Of a stretch of DNA of 64,000 nt, positions 21,636 to 31,002 are shown in pieces. The DNA comes from Mycobacterium sp. MS1601 (GTDB lineage Bacteria > Actinomycetota > Actinomycetes > Mycobacteriales > Mycobacteriaceae). A program made the position numbers and the translations under genes. The first letter of the stretch is position 1; each line of letters begins with the position of its first letter. Under the pieces are notes generated by a model, which did no database searches, was not told the DNA's origin, and worked only from the letters and a program-made list of their open reading frames with translations. The DNA is taken from the NCBI RefSeq assembly GCF_001984215.1, contig NZ_CP019420.1, positions 3,472,001 to 3,536,000 on the forward strand, given 5' to 3'.

Positions 21636-21743
21636 GCGATCGTCTCCCTCCGCGCCGGGCCGGCGCCATGTCAATCGTAAGCAACACAGGACGCCCGGGC
21701 CGGACCGTGGGACACGATCCGAATCCAGGGTTGCCAAGATCAT

Positions 21744-21759
21744 AGATTGTAAATAATCT
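21744..21759. promoter_or_regulatory. Candidate GntR operator
   Basis: Inverted repeat AGATT-N6-AATCT in an AT-rich patch between the GntR gene and the ABC substrate-binding gene. The patch (TTGTAAATAATC) is the only AT-rich stretch in the gap, so the operator probably overlaps one or both divergent promoters. Confidence 0.5.
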
Positions 21760-21843
21760 CTAATCGCCGCCGGGTTCGCCGGCGGACGGTGTAACCGCCT
21801 TCTCGCGACGGACCGTCGAATCACTCACGAATCTGAGGAACCC

Positions 21844-22659
21844 ATGGGCAATGGCATACGCGCGGCAATAGCCGCCCTGGCAGTGGTGCTGCTGGCAACC
21901 GGCTGTACATCGTCGGGTCAAACCGGGCCGGCGGCAGGCGGTCCCAGCACGCTGACGAAGGTCCTCGAGAACAAGAAGCTTGTTGTCGGCGTTTTCGCGG
22001 ACGCACCGCCCTATGGGGTGATGAGCGCATCAGGTGAGTACGAGGGTTTCGACATCGACAAGGCCCATGCGCTGGCCGATTCGCTGGGGGCCGAGGTGGA
22101 ATTCGTGAGTACCACCAATGCAAGCCGCATTCCGATGCTCGAAACCGGCAAGGTCGACGTCATCATCGCCGCACTGACCAACCTCGACGAGCGCGCACAG
22201 GTAGTCGCGATGACACGGCCGTACGCCTCCGAGGGCCAACTGGTGGTGGTGCCCGCGGGAAGTGACATCCGCACCTACGATGACCTCGCCGGACGCGCCG
22301 TTGCGGCTACCCGGGGTAGCGTGCCTGCCACCATACTCGAAACGCGGTTTCCGCAGGCCAACGCCAGTCTCTTTGAAGCAGTTGCCGATTCGATTCAGGC
22401 GCTGCGCAGCGGAAAGGTCGATGCCTTGATGGAAAGCACAGCCGTGGTCGCGGACATCCGCAGCAGCCAGGGCGATGCCGTGCGCGTTCTGGAGGCACCC
22501 GCGTTGTCGCCGTCGCTGGTCTCCTTCGGGGCCAAGATGGGCGACCAGCTATGGCTGAACTACCTGAACAACTTCATCATGAACTACAACATCAGTGACG
22601 CCGCAAACGAGTCGTACAACCGGTGGCTCGGTATGGACGTCCCCGAGCTGATCAAGTAG
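21844..22659 (+). CDS. ABC transporter substrate-binding lipoprotein (polar amino-acid type)
   Basis: 271 residues; signal peptide with lipobox LATGC. The SBP_bac_3 fold is shown by LVVGVFADAPPYGV, YEGFDIDKAHALAD, MLETGKVDVIIAALT and DLAGRAVAATRGS. Ligands of this family carry an alpha-amino-carboxylate or related anionic group. GAGGA sits 5 bases before the ATG. First gene of a seven-gene operon ending with a KDG kinase; the context suggests an acidic, N-acylated substrate rather than a standard amino acid. Confidence 0.92.
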   Translation: MGNGIRAAIAALAVVLLATGCTSSGQTGPAAGGPSTLTKVLENKKLVVGVFADAPPYGVMSASGEYEGFDIDKAHALADSLGAEVEFVSTTNASRIPMLETGKVDVIIAALTNLDERAQVVAMTRPYASEGQLVVVPAGSDIRTYDDLAGRAVAATRGSVPATILETRFPQANASLFEAVADSIQALRSGKVDALMESTAVVADIRSSQGDAVRVLEAPALSPSLVSFGAKMGDQLWLNYLNNFIMNYNISDAANESYNRWLGMDVPELIK

Positions 22660-22674
22660 CTGTGGCGGGCCATT

Positions 22675-23337
22675 ATGCAGCTCTACTACGGGGATGTCAT
22701 TCCCTATCTCGGGCCCCTGTTCAAGGGGCTGGCAGTCAGTCTCGGGGTAAGCCTTGCCGCTGCCGTCGCCGGCGGTGCCCTGGGCGTTGTCCTTTACGCG
22801 GGCAGCGCATCTCGTGCGCGAGCTCTGCGGGCGGCGGCGGGCACCTACATCGAGGTCATCCGGAACACCCCGCTGTTGCTCCAGCTCTACCTCGTGTACT
22901 TCGCGCTGCCACAGGCCGGTGTGAACCTGGATCCGGTCGCGGCTGGCATCGTGGCACTGACCATCAACAACGCCGCCTACATGGCCGAGATCTATCGCGC
23001 CGGGTTCCAGTCCGTGCCAGCAGGTCTCCGGGAAGCCGGAGCAGCACTCGGGATGAGCTCCCGAGACACCTTCTGGCGGGTGCTGTTCCCACCGGCCGTG
23101 CGCAATGTCCTGCCGGCCATCACGAATCAGACCATCCTGCTGTTCCTGGCGTCCTCGGTGACCTCCGTCGTAGCGCTGCCTGACCTCATGCACGCCATGT
23201 TGGGGATCACCTCGAGCACATTCCGCACCATCGAGACTTTCACCGTCGGCGGTCTGCTGTATTTCAGCGTCGCCTTTCTCATCGCGAGCGTATCGCGGGT
23301 CGTCGAGACGAAGTTCATCAGATGGAAGGTGGCGTGA
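22675..23337 (+). CDS. ABC transporter permease 1 (polar amino-acid type)
   Basis: 220-residue HisM/GlnP-type permease with about five membrane segments. The EAA loop reads REAGAALGMSSRDTFWRVLFPPAVRNVLP, which docks the ATPase. TYIEVIRNTPLLLQLYLVYF is the signature of the family. Its TGA overlaps the ATG of the second permease (TGATG). Forms the membrane core with the next gene. Confidence 0.93.
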   Translation: MQLYYGDVIPYLGPLFKGLAVSLGVSLAAAVAGGALGVVLYAGSASRARALRAAAGTYIEVIRNTPLLLQLYLVYFALPQAGVNLDPVAAGIVALTINNAAYMAEIYRAGFQSVPAGLREAGAALGMSSRDTFWRVLFPPAVRNVLPAITNQTILLFLASSVTSVVALPDLMHAMLGITSSTFRTIETFTVGGLLYFSVAFLIASVSRVVETKFIRWKVA

Positions 23338-24047
23338 TGTTCCAAGCGTTCGGCTGGCAACACCTGTCACTGATCCTGCAGGGAGCACTTGTCACTGTGC
23401 AGATCTGTGTTCTGTCAGTGATTTTCGGTGGATTCTTCGGCCTGTTGATCGGCTTGATGTCCACCGGAACCATCCGCCCGCTGCGTTGGGTGAGTGGTGT
23501 TTACGTTGGTCTCATCCGCGGAATCCCCGTGCTGCTGATCATCTTCTTCGTCTACTTCGGCATCCCGCTGCTGGCGCCCGGTAGCAGCCTGCCCGACTAC
23601 TGGGCAGGTGTCATCGCGCTGTCCGTTTTCGCGGCAGCGTACATCGGTGAATTGGTTCGAGGCAGCATCCAAGCGGTGCCGCGGGGGCAGTTCGAGGCTG
23701 CCGAGGCGCTCGGTATGCCCTACGTCGAGAGAATGCGCTGGATCATCCTGCCGCAGGCTGCACGTCTGATCGTGCCACCAGGTGTCGGCTTCCTGGTGAT
23801 CTTGATCAAAGACAGTTCGCTGGTGGCGGTGATCGGACTGATCGAGCTGACCCGAGCCGGCAACATCGTGAGCTCGCAGACAGCGGATCCGATCATGGCC
23901 TACAGCGTTGTGGGTGCGTTCTACTTCGTCATCTGCTTTGCCTTGTCGAGCGTTGCCAGACGGTACGAACGGCGCCTCGGAACGCGCGTGCCCGCACCCA
24001 AAGTCGGTGACGCGCTCACCGCCCTCAATCCAGGAGCCAGAAAGTGA
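23337..24047 (+). CDS. ABC transporter permease 2 (polar amino-acid type)
   Basis: 236 residues, paralogous to the preceding permease: [22 protein letters not shown] and the EAA loop [30 protein letters not shown]. The ATG at 23337 follows AAGGTGG and overlaps the previous stop; a start 15 bases upstream is also open. Its stop overlaps the ATPase start (GTGA). Confidence 0.93.
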   Translation: MFQAFGWQHLSLILQGALVTVQICVLSVIFGGFFGLLIGLMSTGTIRPLRWVSGVYVGLIRGIPVLLIIFFVYFGIPLLAPGSSLPDYWAGVIALSVFAAAYIGELVRGSIQAVPRGQFEAAEALGMPYVERMRWIILPQAARLIVPPGVGFLVILIKDSSLVAVIGLIELTRAGNIVSSQTADPIMAYSVVGAFYFVICFALSSVARRYERRLGTRVPAPKVGDALTALNPGARK

Positions 24048-24772
24048 TCAACGTCGAGAACCTCCGCCTCAGCTTCGGTGATAACGAAGTGTTACACGGG
24101 GTTTCGTGTGCTGTCGCCGAGCGCGAGGTGGTGTGCATCATCGGTGCCTCGGGGTCCGGCAAGAGCACGCTACTTCGGTGTATGAATGGCCTGGAACGGC
24201 CATCGCACGGCAGTATCGTCATCAACGGCCACACGCTCGGGCCGCAGGAGAACACCGCCGACCTGGCGGTGGTCAGACGTGACGTGGGCATGGTCTTCCA
24301 GCATTTCAATCTTTTCCCCCATATGTCTGTGTTGGACAACGTTGCACTGGCACAACAGCGAGTCCTGAAGCGCACCAAAGCAGCTGCCCTCGAGCGCGCA
24401 CGTAGCCTCCTTGATCGAGTCGGTCTGACGGACAAATCCAGGGCCTACCCGGATGCCTTGTCCGGCGGCCAGAAACAACGAGTGGCGATCGCCCGGGCAT
24501 TGGCGATGGACCCGAAGATCATGCTGTTCGACGAGCCCACGTCAGCGCTCGATCCCGAGATCGTGGGAGAAGTACTCGCCGTCATGAAAGGGCTTGCTGC
24601 CGATGGCATGACCATGGTGGTGGTGACCCACGAGATGGGGTTCGCCCGCGAGGTCGCCGACCGTGTGATCTATATGGACAAGGGAAGCATTGTCGAGGTT
24701 GCCGAACCCACAGATCTTTTCAACGCCCCGAAAGAACCCAGAACCAGAGAATTCCTGAGCAAGGTGCTCTGA
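24044..24772 (+). CDS. ABC transporter ATP-binding protein (GlnQ-like)
   Basis: 242 residues with Walker [11 protein letters not shown]-loop [10 protein letters not shown], signature [15 protein letters not shown], Walker [13 protein letters not shown] and H-loop VVVTHEM. This is the standard polar amino-acid importer ATPase. GTG start preceded by AGGAG. Completes the importer and is followed after 1 base by the amidohydrolase gene, showing that transport and catabolism are co-expressed. Confidence 0.95.
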   Translation: MINVENLRLSFGDNEVLHGVSCAVAEREVVCIIGASGSGKSTLLRCMNGLERPSHGSIVINGHTLGPQENTADLAVVRRDVGMVFQHFNLFPHMSVLDNVALAQQRVLKRTKAAALERARSLLDRVGLTDKSRAYPDALSGGQKQRVAIARALAMDPKIMLFDEPTSALDPEIVGEVLAVMKGLAADGMTMVVVTHEMGFAREVADRVIYMDKGSIVEVAEPTDLFNAPKEPRTREFLSKVL

Positions 24773-24773
24773 G

Positions 24774-26372
24774 GTGGCCGCACTCGATACCTTGATCGTC
24801 GGTGCCGATGTCATCGATGGCACAGGAGCTCCCGCCACACGGTGCGACGTGGGCATCGAAGGCGACCGGATCGCCTACCTCGGAGTCGACGTTGCGGTGC
24901 AGGCTGTGCACACCGTGGATGCCAGCGGGATGATCGTCACGCCTGGTCTCATCGACCCGCACAGCCACAGTGACTGGTCGATTCTCGGAAACCGGCCCGC
25001 TTACAGCACCATTCACCAAGGTGTCACCAGTGAGGTGGTGGGCAATTGCGGAGTCACGTACGCGCCACTGGGCGAAGATGACGTCGAATCGGCACAGAAC
25101 GCCTTGCAGGCAATGGGATTCGACGGCGAAGTGAATTGGCGAAGTTTCGGTGAACTCCTGGACCGGGTGCATTCGGGGGGCACCGCCCAGAACCTGATGT
25201 GGTTCGTCGGGCACACGGCGATACGAGCGGCAGCGCAATCCAACGCAGTCAGATACCGACGATGCGAGCAGCAGGAACGGGTCAGGCTTCTCGAAGAGGC
25301 ACTGGACGCAGGTGCTATCGGCTTCTCCAGCGGCCTCGAATACGGTGCTGGGCGATTCGCCGACGCAGCCGAGATCGCCGAGCTGGCGCGCGTGACGGGG
25401 CGACGAGGCGGTATGTACTCCAGTCACATTCGTAATCGCGACGCCGGGTTGGGCGAAGCCGTCGATGAGTTCTTCGACATCGTCCAGCACGGTCAGGTCC
25501 GCGCCCAACTTTCGCATCTGAACGTCCGCCACGACACGGGCGCGCCCGGCGGCGCGTGGGAACGTGCCGCCGGGCGGGTGGTCGACGAGCGCCGGCGGGG
25601 TACCGATGTCCTTGCGGACATGACGCCGTACCCGCACGGAATCGGTTTGGCTGCCGGTCTGCTTCCCGGCTGGCTCGCCGAGCGTCCGGCAGCAGAAGCA
25701 GCCCAGCTGCTCAACGACGCAGAGGTCCGGGCTCGGGTCCGGCAGGACTGCGACCGTTACTGGCGATTTGTCCATCGGGGGCAGTGGGATCGGGTTCGGC
25801 TCGGGGTATCGGCCGGACACCCTGAATGGGAAGGGTTGACGTTTCCGGAGATCGCGGAGCAACATGGCCGCGACGAATGGGATTGCCTGTTCGATGTGCT
25901 GGCCGCTGCCGGCCCAGATCTGGGGAGTGTGCAACTTCTCGGCCTGCTGTTCACCGAAGATCACCTCGCGGAGGCTATTTCGCACGACCATTTCCTGTTG
26001 GGGGTCGACGCATTCACGGCATGTCGTCGAGGGCCGCTGAGCACCCGGACCCGGCATCCGCTGTTCTACTACGGGCACACGCACTACCTTGCCCACCACG
26101 TGCCCGCGGGAACCCTGACGTTCGAAGACGCAATTCACAAGATGACCGGCATGGTGGCCGACCATTTCGGCATCCGCCAGCGCGGATATCTGCGCGAGAA
26201 GTACTTCGCCGATGTCGTCGTGTTCGACCCGAATGTGTTGTCACGAACCGATACCTGGGCCATGCCGCCGGAGGACTATGCGGACGCTGCTCGCCACGTG
26301 TGGGTCAACGGGGTTTCCGTGATAGCCGACGCGCGGCACACCGGCCGGCTTGCCGGTCAAATGCTGCGCTGA
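24774..26372 (+). CDS. N-acyl-D-amino-acid deacylase-like amidohydrolase
   Basis: 532-residue amidohydrolase of the D-aminoacylase branch. Metal ligands are visible: HSHSD (His63, His65), the bridging cysteine in VVGNCG (Cys92), then SSHIRNR, LSHLN, and the late Asp region. VTPGLIDPHSHSDW and RGYLREKYFADVVVFDP are typical of the subfamily. Members remove acyl groups from N-acyl-D-amino acids, and related enzymes act on N-acetylated sugar acids. No signal peptide, so it works on imported substrate. GTG start one base after the transporter ATPase. In this operon it probably gives the free amino acid or amino-sugar acid for the next enzyme. Confidence 0.88.
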   Translation: MAALDTLIVGADVIDGTGAPATRCDVGIEGDRIAYLGVDVAVQAVHTVDASGMIVTPGLIDPHSHSDWSILGNRPAYSTIHQGVTSEVVGNCGVTYAPLGEDDVESAQNALQAMGFDGEVNWRSFGELLDRVHSGGTAQNLMWFVGHTAIRAAAQSNAVRYRRCEQQERVRLLEEALDAGAIGFSSGLEYGAGRFADAAEIAELARVTGRRGGMYSSHIRNRDAGLGEAVDEFFDIVQHGQVRAQLSHLNVRHDTGAPGGAWERAAGRVVDERRRGTDVLADMTPYPHGIGLAAGLLPGWLAERPAAEAAQLLNDAEVRARVRQDCDRYWRFVHRGQWDRVRLGVSAGHPEWEGLTFPEIAEQHGRDEWDCLFDVLAAAGPDLGSVQLLGLLFTEDHLAEAISHDHFLLGVDAFTACRRGPLSTRTRHPLFYYGHTHYLAHHVPAGTLTFEDAIHKMTGMVADHFGIRQRGYLREKYFADVVVFDPNVLSRTDTWAMPPEDYADAARHVWVNGVSVIADARHTGRLAGQMLR

Positions 26373-26409
26373 TGTTCAGAACACAACAAACATGGAGGAA
26401 GACCGGAAC

Positions 26410-27546
26410 ATGAAGATCACCCGAATCGAGACCTGCGGCCTGCGGGGCGCCACGCCGGAGGGCGGTTGGTCCAACGAGTTGCGTCCCGACGACGTCGTGC
26501 ACACTCTCGTTGCTGTTCACACCGAATCCGGCCACGTCGGAATCGGAAGCGCCTTCACCGCAGAGGGATTGGTGCGTGCTGCGTTGGACCTGCTGAGTCC
26601 ACAACTGGTGGGGCAGAGCGCACTGGAGGTCGAGCGCCTCACGGAGACCCTGCACCAGAGTGCTTTCTGGATGGGCCGGGGTGGCGCTCTGACACACGCC
26701 ACCAGCGCCATCGACATCGCGCTGTGGGACCTCGCCGGCCAAGCCATGGATCAGCCGGTCGGCCGCTTGCTGGGAGGGCGCTACCGGGACCGTGTCCGGC
26801 CCTACGCTTCGGTCTTGATGGACGAAGCGCCGGTTATGACCGAGAACCTGCAATCACTGGTGGAAGAGGGCTTTACCGCGTTCAAGATCGGATGGTGGAA
26901 GTTCGGACGCGTCGACAGCGCAACCGACGAGCGCACCGTGGCTGCGGCGCGGGAGGCGGTCGGTGATCGCCTTCTCGCGGTGGACGCGGGAGGTTCTGAG
27001 GCGTTCTTCCCTGGTGGTTTGTCGTGGGCCAAGCGCACCGCGGACATGCTCGCCGCATACGATGTGGCATGGTTCGAGGAGGCGCTGGATCCTGACGACG
27101 TCGACGGATTCGTGGCGCTGCGTGCGTATTCCAAGGTTCCGATCAGTGGTGGCGAGGTGCTGACCCGTCGGCAGGCATTCGCGCCGTTCATCACAGCAGG
27201 CGCGTTCGACATCGTGCAGCCGGACACCACAAAAGGTGGCGGTCTGAGTGAGTCACGTCGGATCGGCTGGAGCGCACAGGATCACGGTATCCGCCTGGTG
27301 CCACATGGTTGGAACACCGGAGTTGGGCTGGCGGCTGACCTGCAGTTGGCCTCGGCGCTGGCCGGCACGGACCTCGTTGAGTACAAAACGGGTGCAGCCT
27401 ATATCGACGAACTCGTGGCCGGCGGCTGGAGTCTGGACGCCGAAGGAATGCTGCCCATTCCGCACACCGCTGGTCTCGGTATCTCGCTGAACCCCGACTC
27501 GCTGGGCGCTTACGGCACGAATCCTACTTTCGCGCTGGCGGTATGA
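26410..27546 (+). CDS. Enolase-superfamily dehydratase (mandelate racemase/muconate lactonising type)
   Basis: 378 residues with an N-terminal capping domain and C-terminal barrel. Barrel residues: lysine in AFKIGWW, metal ligands Asp in LLAVDAGG, Glu in WFEEALDPDD, Glu in ISGGEV, then DIVQPDTTKGGGLSE and the general-acid His in LVPHGWNTG, the pattern of acid-sugar dehydratases. These make 2-keto-3-deoxy acids from aldonic or uronic acids. GGAGG precedes the ATG by about 12 bases; a longer in-frame start exists inside the preceding gene. The product fits the aldolase and kinase downstream. Confidence 0.9.
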   Translation: MKITRIETCGLRGATPEGGWSNELRPDDVVHTLVAVHTESGHVGIGSAFTAEGLVRAALDLLSPQLVGQSALEVERLTETLHQSAFWMGRGGALTHATSAIDIALWDLAGQAMDQPVGRLLGGRYRDRVRPYASVLMDEAPVMTENLQSLVEEGFTAFKIGWWKFGRVDSATDERTVAAAREAVGDRLLAVDAGGSEAFFPGGLSWAKRTADMLAAYDVAWFEEALDPDDVDGFVALRAYSKVPISGGEVLTRRQAFAPFITAGAFDIVQPDTTKGGGLSESRRIGWSAQDHGIRLVPHGWNTGVGLAADLQLASALAGTDLVEYKTGAAYIDELVAGGWSLDAEGMLPIPHTAGLGISLNPDSLGAYGTNPTFALAV

Positions 27547-28172
27547 GCATGACGCAGCCGGACTTCGCGATGCTCCGGTACCCCGTCATTCCTCTGTTGA
27601 CGGTACGGACGATGTCAGATGTCGACGCGCTCGGAGGTGGCCTCGTCGACGGCGGGCTGCCGGTTGCCGAAGTGGCGCTGCGAAGTGAACACAGTGTGGC
27701 GGCGATCCGGCGACTGGCGGCCCGTGGTGACATCGAGGTCGGTGCGGGAACGGTACTGACAGTGCAACAGGCCCGCACGGCGCTCGATGCAGGAGCGCGC
27801 TTCATCGTGACACCCGGCCTCGATCTCGAGGTGGTGCGGTACACACAGGACGCTGGCGTTCCGGTCATTCCGGGAGTGCTGACGCCGTCGGAGATCCAGG
27901 CGGCTTCGCGTCTGGGCTTGACTCACGTCAAACTCTTCCCCGCCGATGCCGTGGATGCGATCGCCTGCCTGAGAGCCTTCACCGCCGTGTATCCAGGTAT
28001 GCGGTTCATGCCTTCTGGTGGAGTTCGATTGACCAACGTCGCGAACTACCTTTCTCTGCCCTCGGTCTTCGCCGTTTCCGGCAGCTGGATCACAGCGGAG
28101 CCCGACCAAGGTGTGGTGGCGAGCGCAGCCAGGGCGGCGTTGTCGGCAGCCGAATCGGTATGTGCGCAGTGA
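27543..28172 (+). CDS. eda: KDPG (2-keto-3-deoxy-6-phosphogluconate) aldolase
   Basis: 209-residue class I aldolase. The base glutamate region reads PVAEVALRSEHSV, then VGAGTVLT, FIVTPGLD, and the Schiff-base lysine in HVKLFPAD; the phosphate-binding end is FMPSGGV. It cleaves KDPG to pyruvate and glyceraldehyde 3-phosphate. Its start overlaps the dehydratase stop by 4 bases and the following kinase overlaps its end by 13 bases, so dehydratase, aldolase and kinase are made together. Confidence 0.93.
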   Translation: MSMTQPDFAMLRYPVIPLLTVRTMSDVDALGGGLVDGGLPVAEVALRSEHSVAAIRRLAARGDIEVGAGTVLTVQQARTALDAGARFIVTPGLDLEVVRYTQDAGVPVIPGVLTPSEIQAASRLGLTHVKLFPADAVDAIACLRAFTAVYPGMRFMPSGGVRLTNVANYLSLPSVFAVSGSWITAEPDQGVVASAARAALSAAESVCAQ

Positions 28173-29134
28173 CCTCGAGTGATCCGCTCGACGTCGTCAC
28201 GGTGGGGGAGAGCCTGGGCCTGATCACCGCAGACCGGGTCGGATCACTGAGCCATGTGCGGGACATGCAGCTGGGGTTCGGCGGGGCCGAGAGCAACGTC
28301 GCCATCGGCGTGGCACGCCTCGGCGGTTCCGCCGCGTGGATCGGCCGGGTTGGCGCGGACTCGCTCGGTCACATGATCGTGCGGGAACTGCGCGCAGAAA
28401 CGGTGGAGGCAGTGGCGATCGTCGATTCCGAGTCCGCTACCGCGCTGATGCTCAAGGAGCGTCCCCGACCGGGTGCCAGCCGCGTGACCTACTACCGCCG
28501 GTTCCAGGCCGGTAGCCGGCTACGCCCTGCCGACATACCCCGCCACGTCGTGCAACGCGGTCGCATACTGCATGTCACCGGTATCACCGCCGCCCTGGGC
28601 GAAGGCCCGCAGGCAGCTGTTCATGCTGCGATCGATCATGCCAAGAGCGCGAACAACATCGTGAGTTTCGACGTCAATCATCGCGCCAGTTTGTGGACGG
28701 ACCGAGATTCCGCAGTGAATGCCTATCGGGCGCTGGCTCGACGTGCCGATATCGTCTTCGCCGGCGAGGACGAGGCCGAACTGGTAACGGGCACCAGTGA
28801 TCTGCAGCGGCAAGTCGACGGACTGCTCGCCCTCGGCGTAGACCAGGTGGTCATCAAGCGGGGCGCTCGAGGTGCTGTCGCGGCGGCCGAGGACACGTTC
28901 CACACCCGGGATGCTCACCCAGTGACCGTGGCCGACACGGTGGGTGCCGGCGACGCCTTCGTGGCGGGGTGGCTGGCCGAGTTGGCGCGGGGCGCTTCCC
29001 CAGAGGCCTGCCTGGACGTCGCATCGGCGTGTGGCGCTCTGGCGTGTACCGGCTTGGGGGACTGGGAGGCCGCGCCCACCCGGGGTGAGCTCGCCCGGCT
29101 CTCAGGTGTCGGTGATGATCCTGTGAGCCGTTGA
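28160..29134 (+). CDS. kdgK: 2-keto-3-deoxygluconate kinase (PfkB family)
   Basis: 324-residue PfkB-type sugar kinase: FGGAESNVAIGVARLG near residue 40, sugar-site SRVTYYRRFQAGSRL (typical of KDG kinases), and the catalytic DTVGAGDAF near residue 260. It would phosphorylate 2-keto-3-deoxygluconate (or the galacto epimer) to KDPG, the substrate of the adjacent aldolase. The ATG used overlaps eda; a GTG at 28169 forming GTGA with the eda stop is an alternative. Last gene of the operon. Confidence 0.9.
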   Translation: MCAVTSSDPLDVVTVGESLGLITADRVGSLSHVRDMQLGFGGAESNVAIGVARLGGSAAWIGRVGADSLGHMIVRELRAETVEAVAIVDSESATALMLKERPRPGASRVTYYRRFQAGSRLRPADIPRHVVQRGRILHVTGITAALGEGPQAAVHAAIDHAKSANNIVSFDVNHRASLWTDRDSAVNAYRALARRADIVFAGEDEAELVTGTSDLQRQVDGLLALGVDQVVIKRGARGAVAAAEDTFHTRDAHPVTVADTVGAGDAFVAGWLAELARGASPEACLDVASACGALACTGLGDWEAAPTRGELARLSGVGDDPVSR

Positions 29135-29150
29135 CTCCGTGGGCGGCCCG

Positions 29151-29414
29151 CTAGCGGTTGCGCGCCCCGTTGATGCCCAGATACGCCACGTACCCGAGCC
29201 CACCGAACAGGGCGGCCTTGCGGGTCTTGGTGCTGAGTAGACCCAGGCCGAGTGCGGACTCGATACCGCCGTTGATGTAGATGAATCGGCGGGTGTTCTG
29301 CGGGAACGCCGGGGCGGTGATGGACTCGAACAGTTCCGGCTTGACGAAGTGCGCCACTCCGGTGGCGGCCAGGGCCAGGCCGGCGAAGCTGGGAAAACGA
29401 GACTGTGAAGGCAT
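29151..29414 (-). CDS. Small DoxX-like membrane protein
   Basis: 87 residues with three or four short hydrophobic segments (FAGLALAATGVAHFV, INGGIESALGLGLL, ALFGGLGYVAYLGIN) and the pattern GVAHFVKPELFE, seen in small actinobacterial DoxX-like proteins. Function unknown. It lies 17 bp downstream of the monooxygenase gene on the same strand, so it is probably co-transcribed with it and with the palindrome-controlled promoter upstream. Confidence 0.75.
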   Translation of the reverse strand: MPSQSRFPSFAGLALAATGVAHFVKPELFESITAPAFPQNTRRFIYINGGIESALGLGLLSTKTRKAALFGGLGYVAYLGINGARNR

Positions 29415-29431
29415 TCGAGAGTGCTTTCTTC

Positions 29432-30922
29432 TCAGGCGATTTGGTAGTCGCTCAGCGGGAATTCGCTGGCTTCTTTGATGGCGTCTTTGGTCGACATCGA
29501 GCGCAGCAGGCTGGGCTCGCCGTGCGGATTGAAATAGTACGACCGTGAGCTCGCGCAGTTGCCCAGCGTCCACAGCGAGTCGCCCAGCAATTCGGTCATC
29601 CGGTCCAGGTAGGCGGTGTTGGCGGCCTCGGTGACCTCGAACGTGGTGGCGCCGCGTCGCTTCACCTCACTCAGCAGCCGATCCATCAGCCGCATCTGGT
29701 ATTCCATGGTGTTGAAGAAGTTCAGACCCAGGAATGCATACGGGCTCGCCAGGCTGAGGTAGTTCGGGAAGTACGGTATCGACACACCCTGATAGGCCTG
29801 GAACCTGGTGTCACGCCACCACTTTCCGAGGTTGCGGCCGTCGCGACCGATCACCTCGATGGCCGGGAAGTTGGCCTCCCAGAGATCGAAACCGGTGGCC
29901 AGCACCAGGGTGTCGATCTTGGTCTCGGTGCCGTCGTTGTTGACGATGCCGTCAGCGGTGATGTGGTCGATACCGTCGGTTTGCAGGTGCACATTCGGCT
30001 TGGTGAAGGTGCGGAAGTAGCTGTTGGAGAACGTCGGACGCTTGCAGCCGATGTCGTAGTCGGGAGTCAGCTTGCGCCGCAGGTCCTTGTCCCTGACCTG
30101 GATGAACTGGTTGATCTTGCACAGGTCCATCGCGGAGATGTTGAGCCGACGGAACAGCGGCACCCGGTAGTTCACCACGCCCACGTTGATCATGGTCTCG
30201 TAGATGGTGTCGGTGATGGCGCGAATCACCCTCTGCGTCCAGGGCATTCGCGCGAACAGCCGCTTGGTGCGCTCGGAGATGGCGAAGTCCAGTTTGGGTG
30301 CCACCCAGATCGGGGTGCGCTGGTAGACGGTCAGGTCGGCCGCGGTCTTGGCCAGCTCGGGGATCAGCTGCACCGCGGTGGCGCCGGTGCCGATCACTGC
30401 GATCCGGTCGCCGGCTGGGTCGTAGGCGTTGTCCCAGTCGGTGGTGTGCACCACCTTGCCGGCGAAGTCGGTGATGCCGTTGATATCTGGCAGCTTGGGT
30501 TGGGACAGAAAGCCGGTGGCAGTGATGAGGTAGCGGCAGCTCACTGTTTCGCCGCCGGCCAGGGTGACCTTCCAGTGGGAGGTCTCCTCATCCCACCGTG
30601 CGCTCTGCACGTCGGCGTTGTACCGGATGTGGCGACGCACGTCGTACTTGGTGGCCACGTCGTCTGCGTATTTCTTGATCTCCGCGCCGGTGGAGAACAG
30701 TCGCGACCAATTGGGGTTGGGCTCGAAGAAGTACGAGTAGGTGGTGGTGGGGACGTCGACGGCCAGCCCGGGGTAGTGGTTGACGTACCACGTGCCGCCC
30801 AGGTCGTCCTCGCGGTCCAGCAGTACGAAGTCGTCGAACCCGAGTCGCTTGAGCTGGATCGCCGCACCGATGCCGGCAAAGCCGGCGCCGACGATGACGA
30901 CGTCGGTGTGCTCCGATGTCAT
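29432..30922 (-). CDS. Flavin-containing (Baeyer-Villiger-type) monooxygenase
   Basis: 496 residues. N-terminal FAD motif VVIVGAGFAGIGAA, then DLGGTWYVNHYPGLAVDVPT, the Baeyer-Villiger fingerprint FAGKVVHTTDW, and the NADPH motif VIGTGATAVQLIPELA. It should insert oxygen into a ketone or oxidise a heteroatom using NADPH and O2. The ATG is chosen because the FAD motif follows at once; a TTG 18 bases upstream lies in a perfect palindrome. The DoxX-like gene follows; the P450-like pseudogene lies upstream on the same strand. Confidence 0.93.
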   Translation of the reverse strand: MTSEHTDVVIVGAGFAGIGAAIQLKRLGFDDFVLLDREDDLGGTWYVNHYPGLAVDVPTTTYSYFFEPNPNWSRLFSTGAEIKKYADDVATKYDVRRHIRYNADVQSARWDEETSHWKVTLAGGETVSCRYLITATGFLSQPKLPDINGITDFAGKVVHTTDWDNAYDPAGDRIAVIGTGATAVQLIPELAKTAADLTVYQRTPIWVAPKLDFAISERTKRLFARMPWTQRVIRAITDTIYETMINVGVVNYRVPLFRRLNISAMDLCKINQFIQVRDKDLRRKLTPDYDIGCKRPTFSNSYFRTFTKPNVHLQTDGIDHITADGIVNNDGTETKIDTLVLATGFDLWEANFPAIEVIGRDGRNLGKWWRDTRFQAYQGVSIPYFPNYLSLASPYAFLGLNFFNTMEYQMRLMDRLLSEVKRRGATTFEVTEAANTAYLDRMTELLGDSLWTLGNCASSRSYYFNPHGEPSLLRSMSTKDAIKEASEFPLSDYQIA

Positions 30923-30938
30923 GCCACGACGATACCTC

Positions 30939-30958
30939 AACTTACCCGTCAGTAAGTT
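30939..30958. promoter_or_regulatory. Candidate TetR-type operator before the monooxygenase
   Basis: Perfect inverted repeat AACTTAC-N6-GTAAGTT, 17 bases upstream of the monooxygenase start codon. Arm length and spacing are typical of TetR-family operators. No TetR gene is directly adjacent, so the cognate regulator is not identified here. Confidence 0.65.
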
Positions 30959-31002
30959 AGGGTCCTTGGTCCTTTCCTGGCTGCCGGTCGGAAGGGATTT
31001 GA

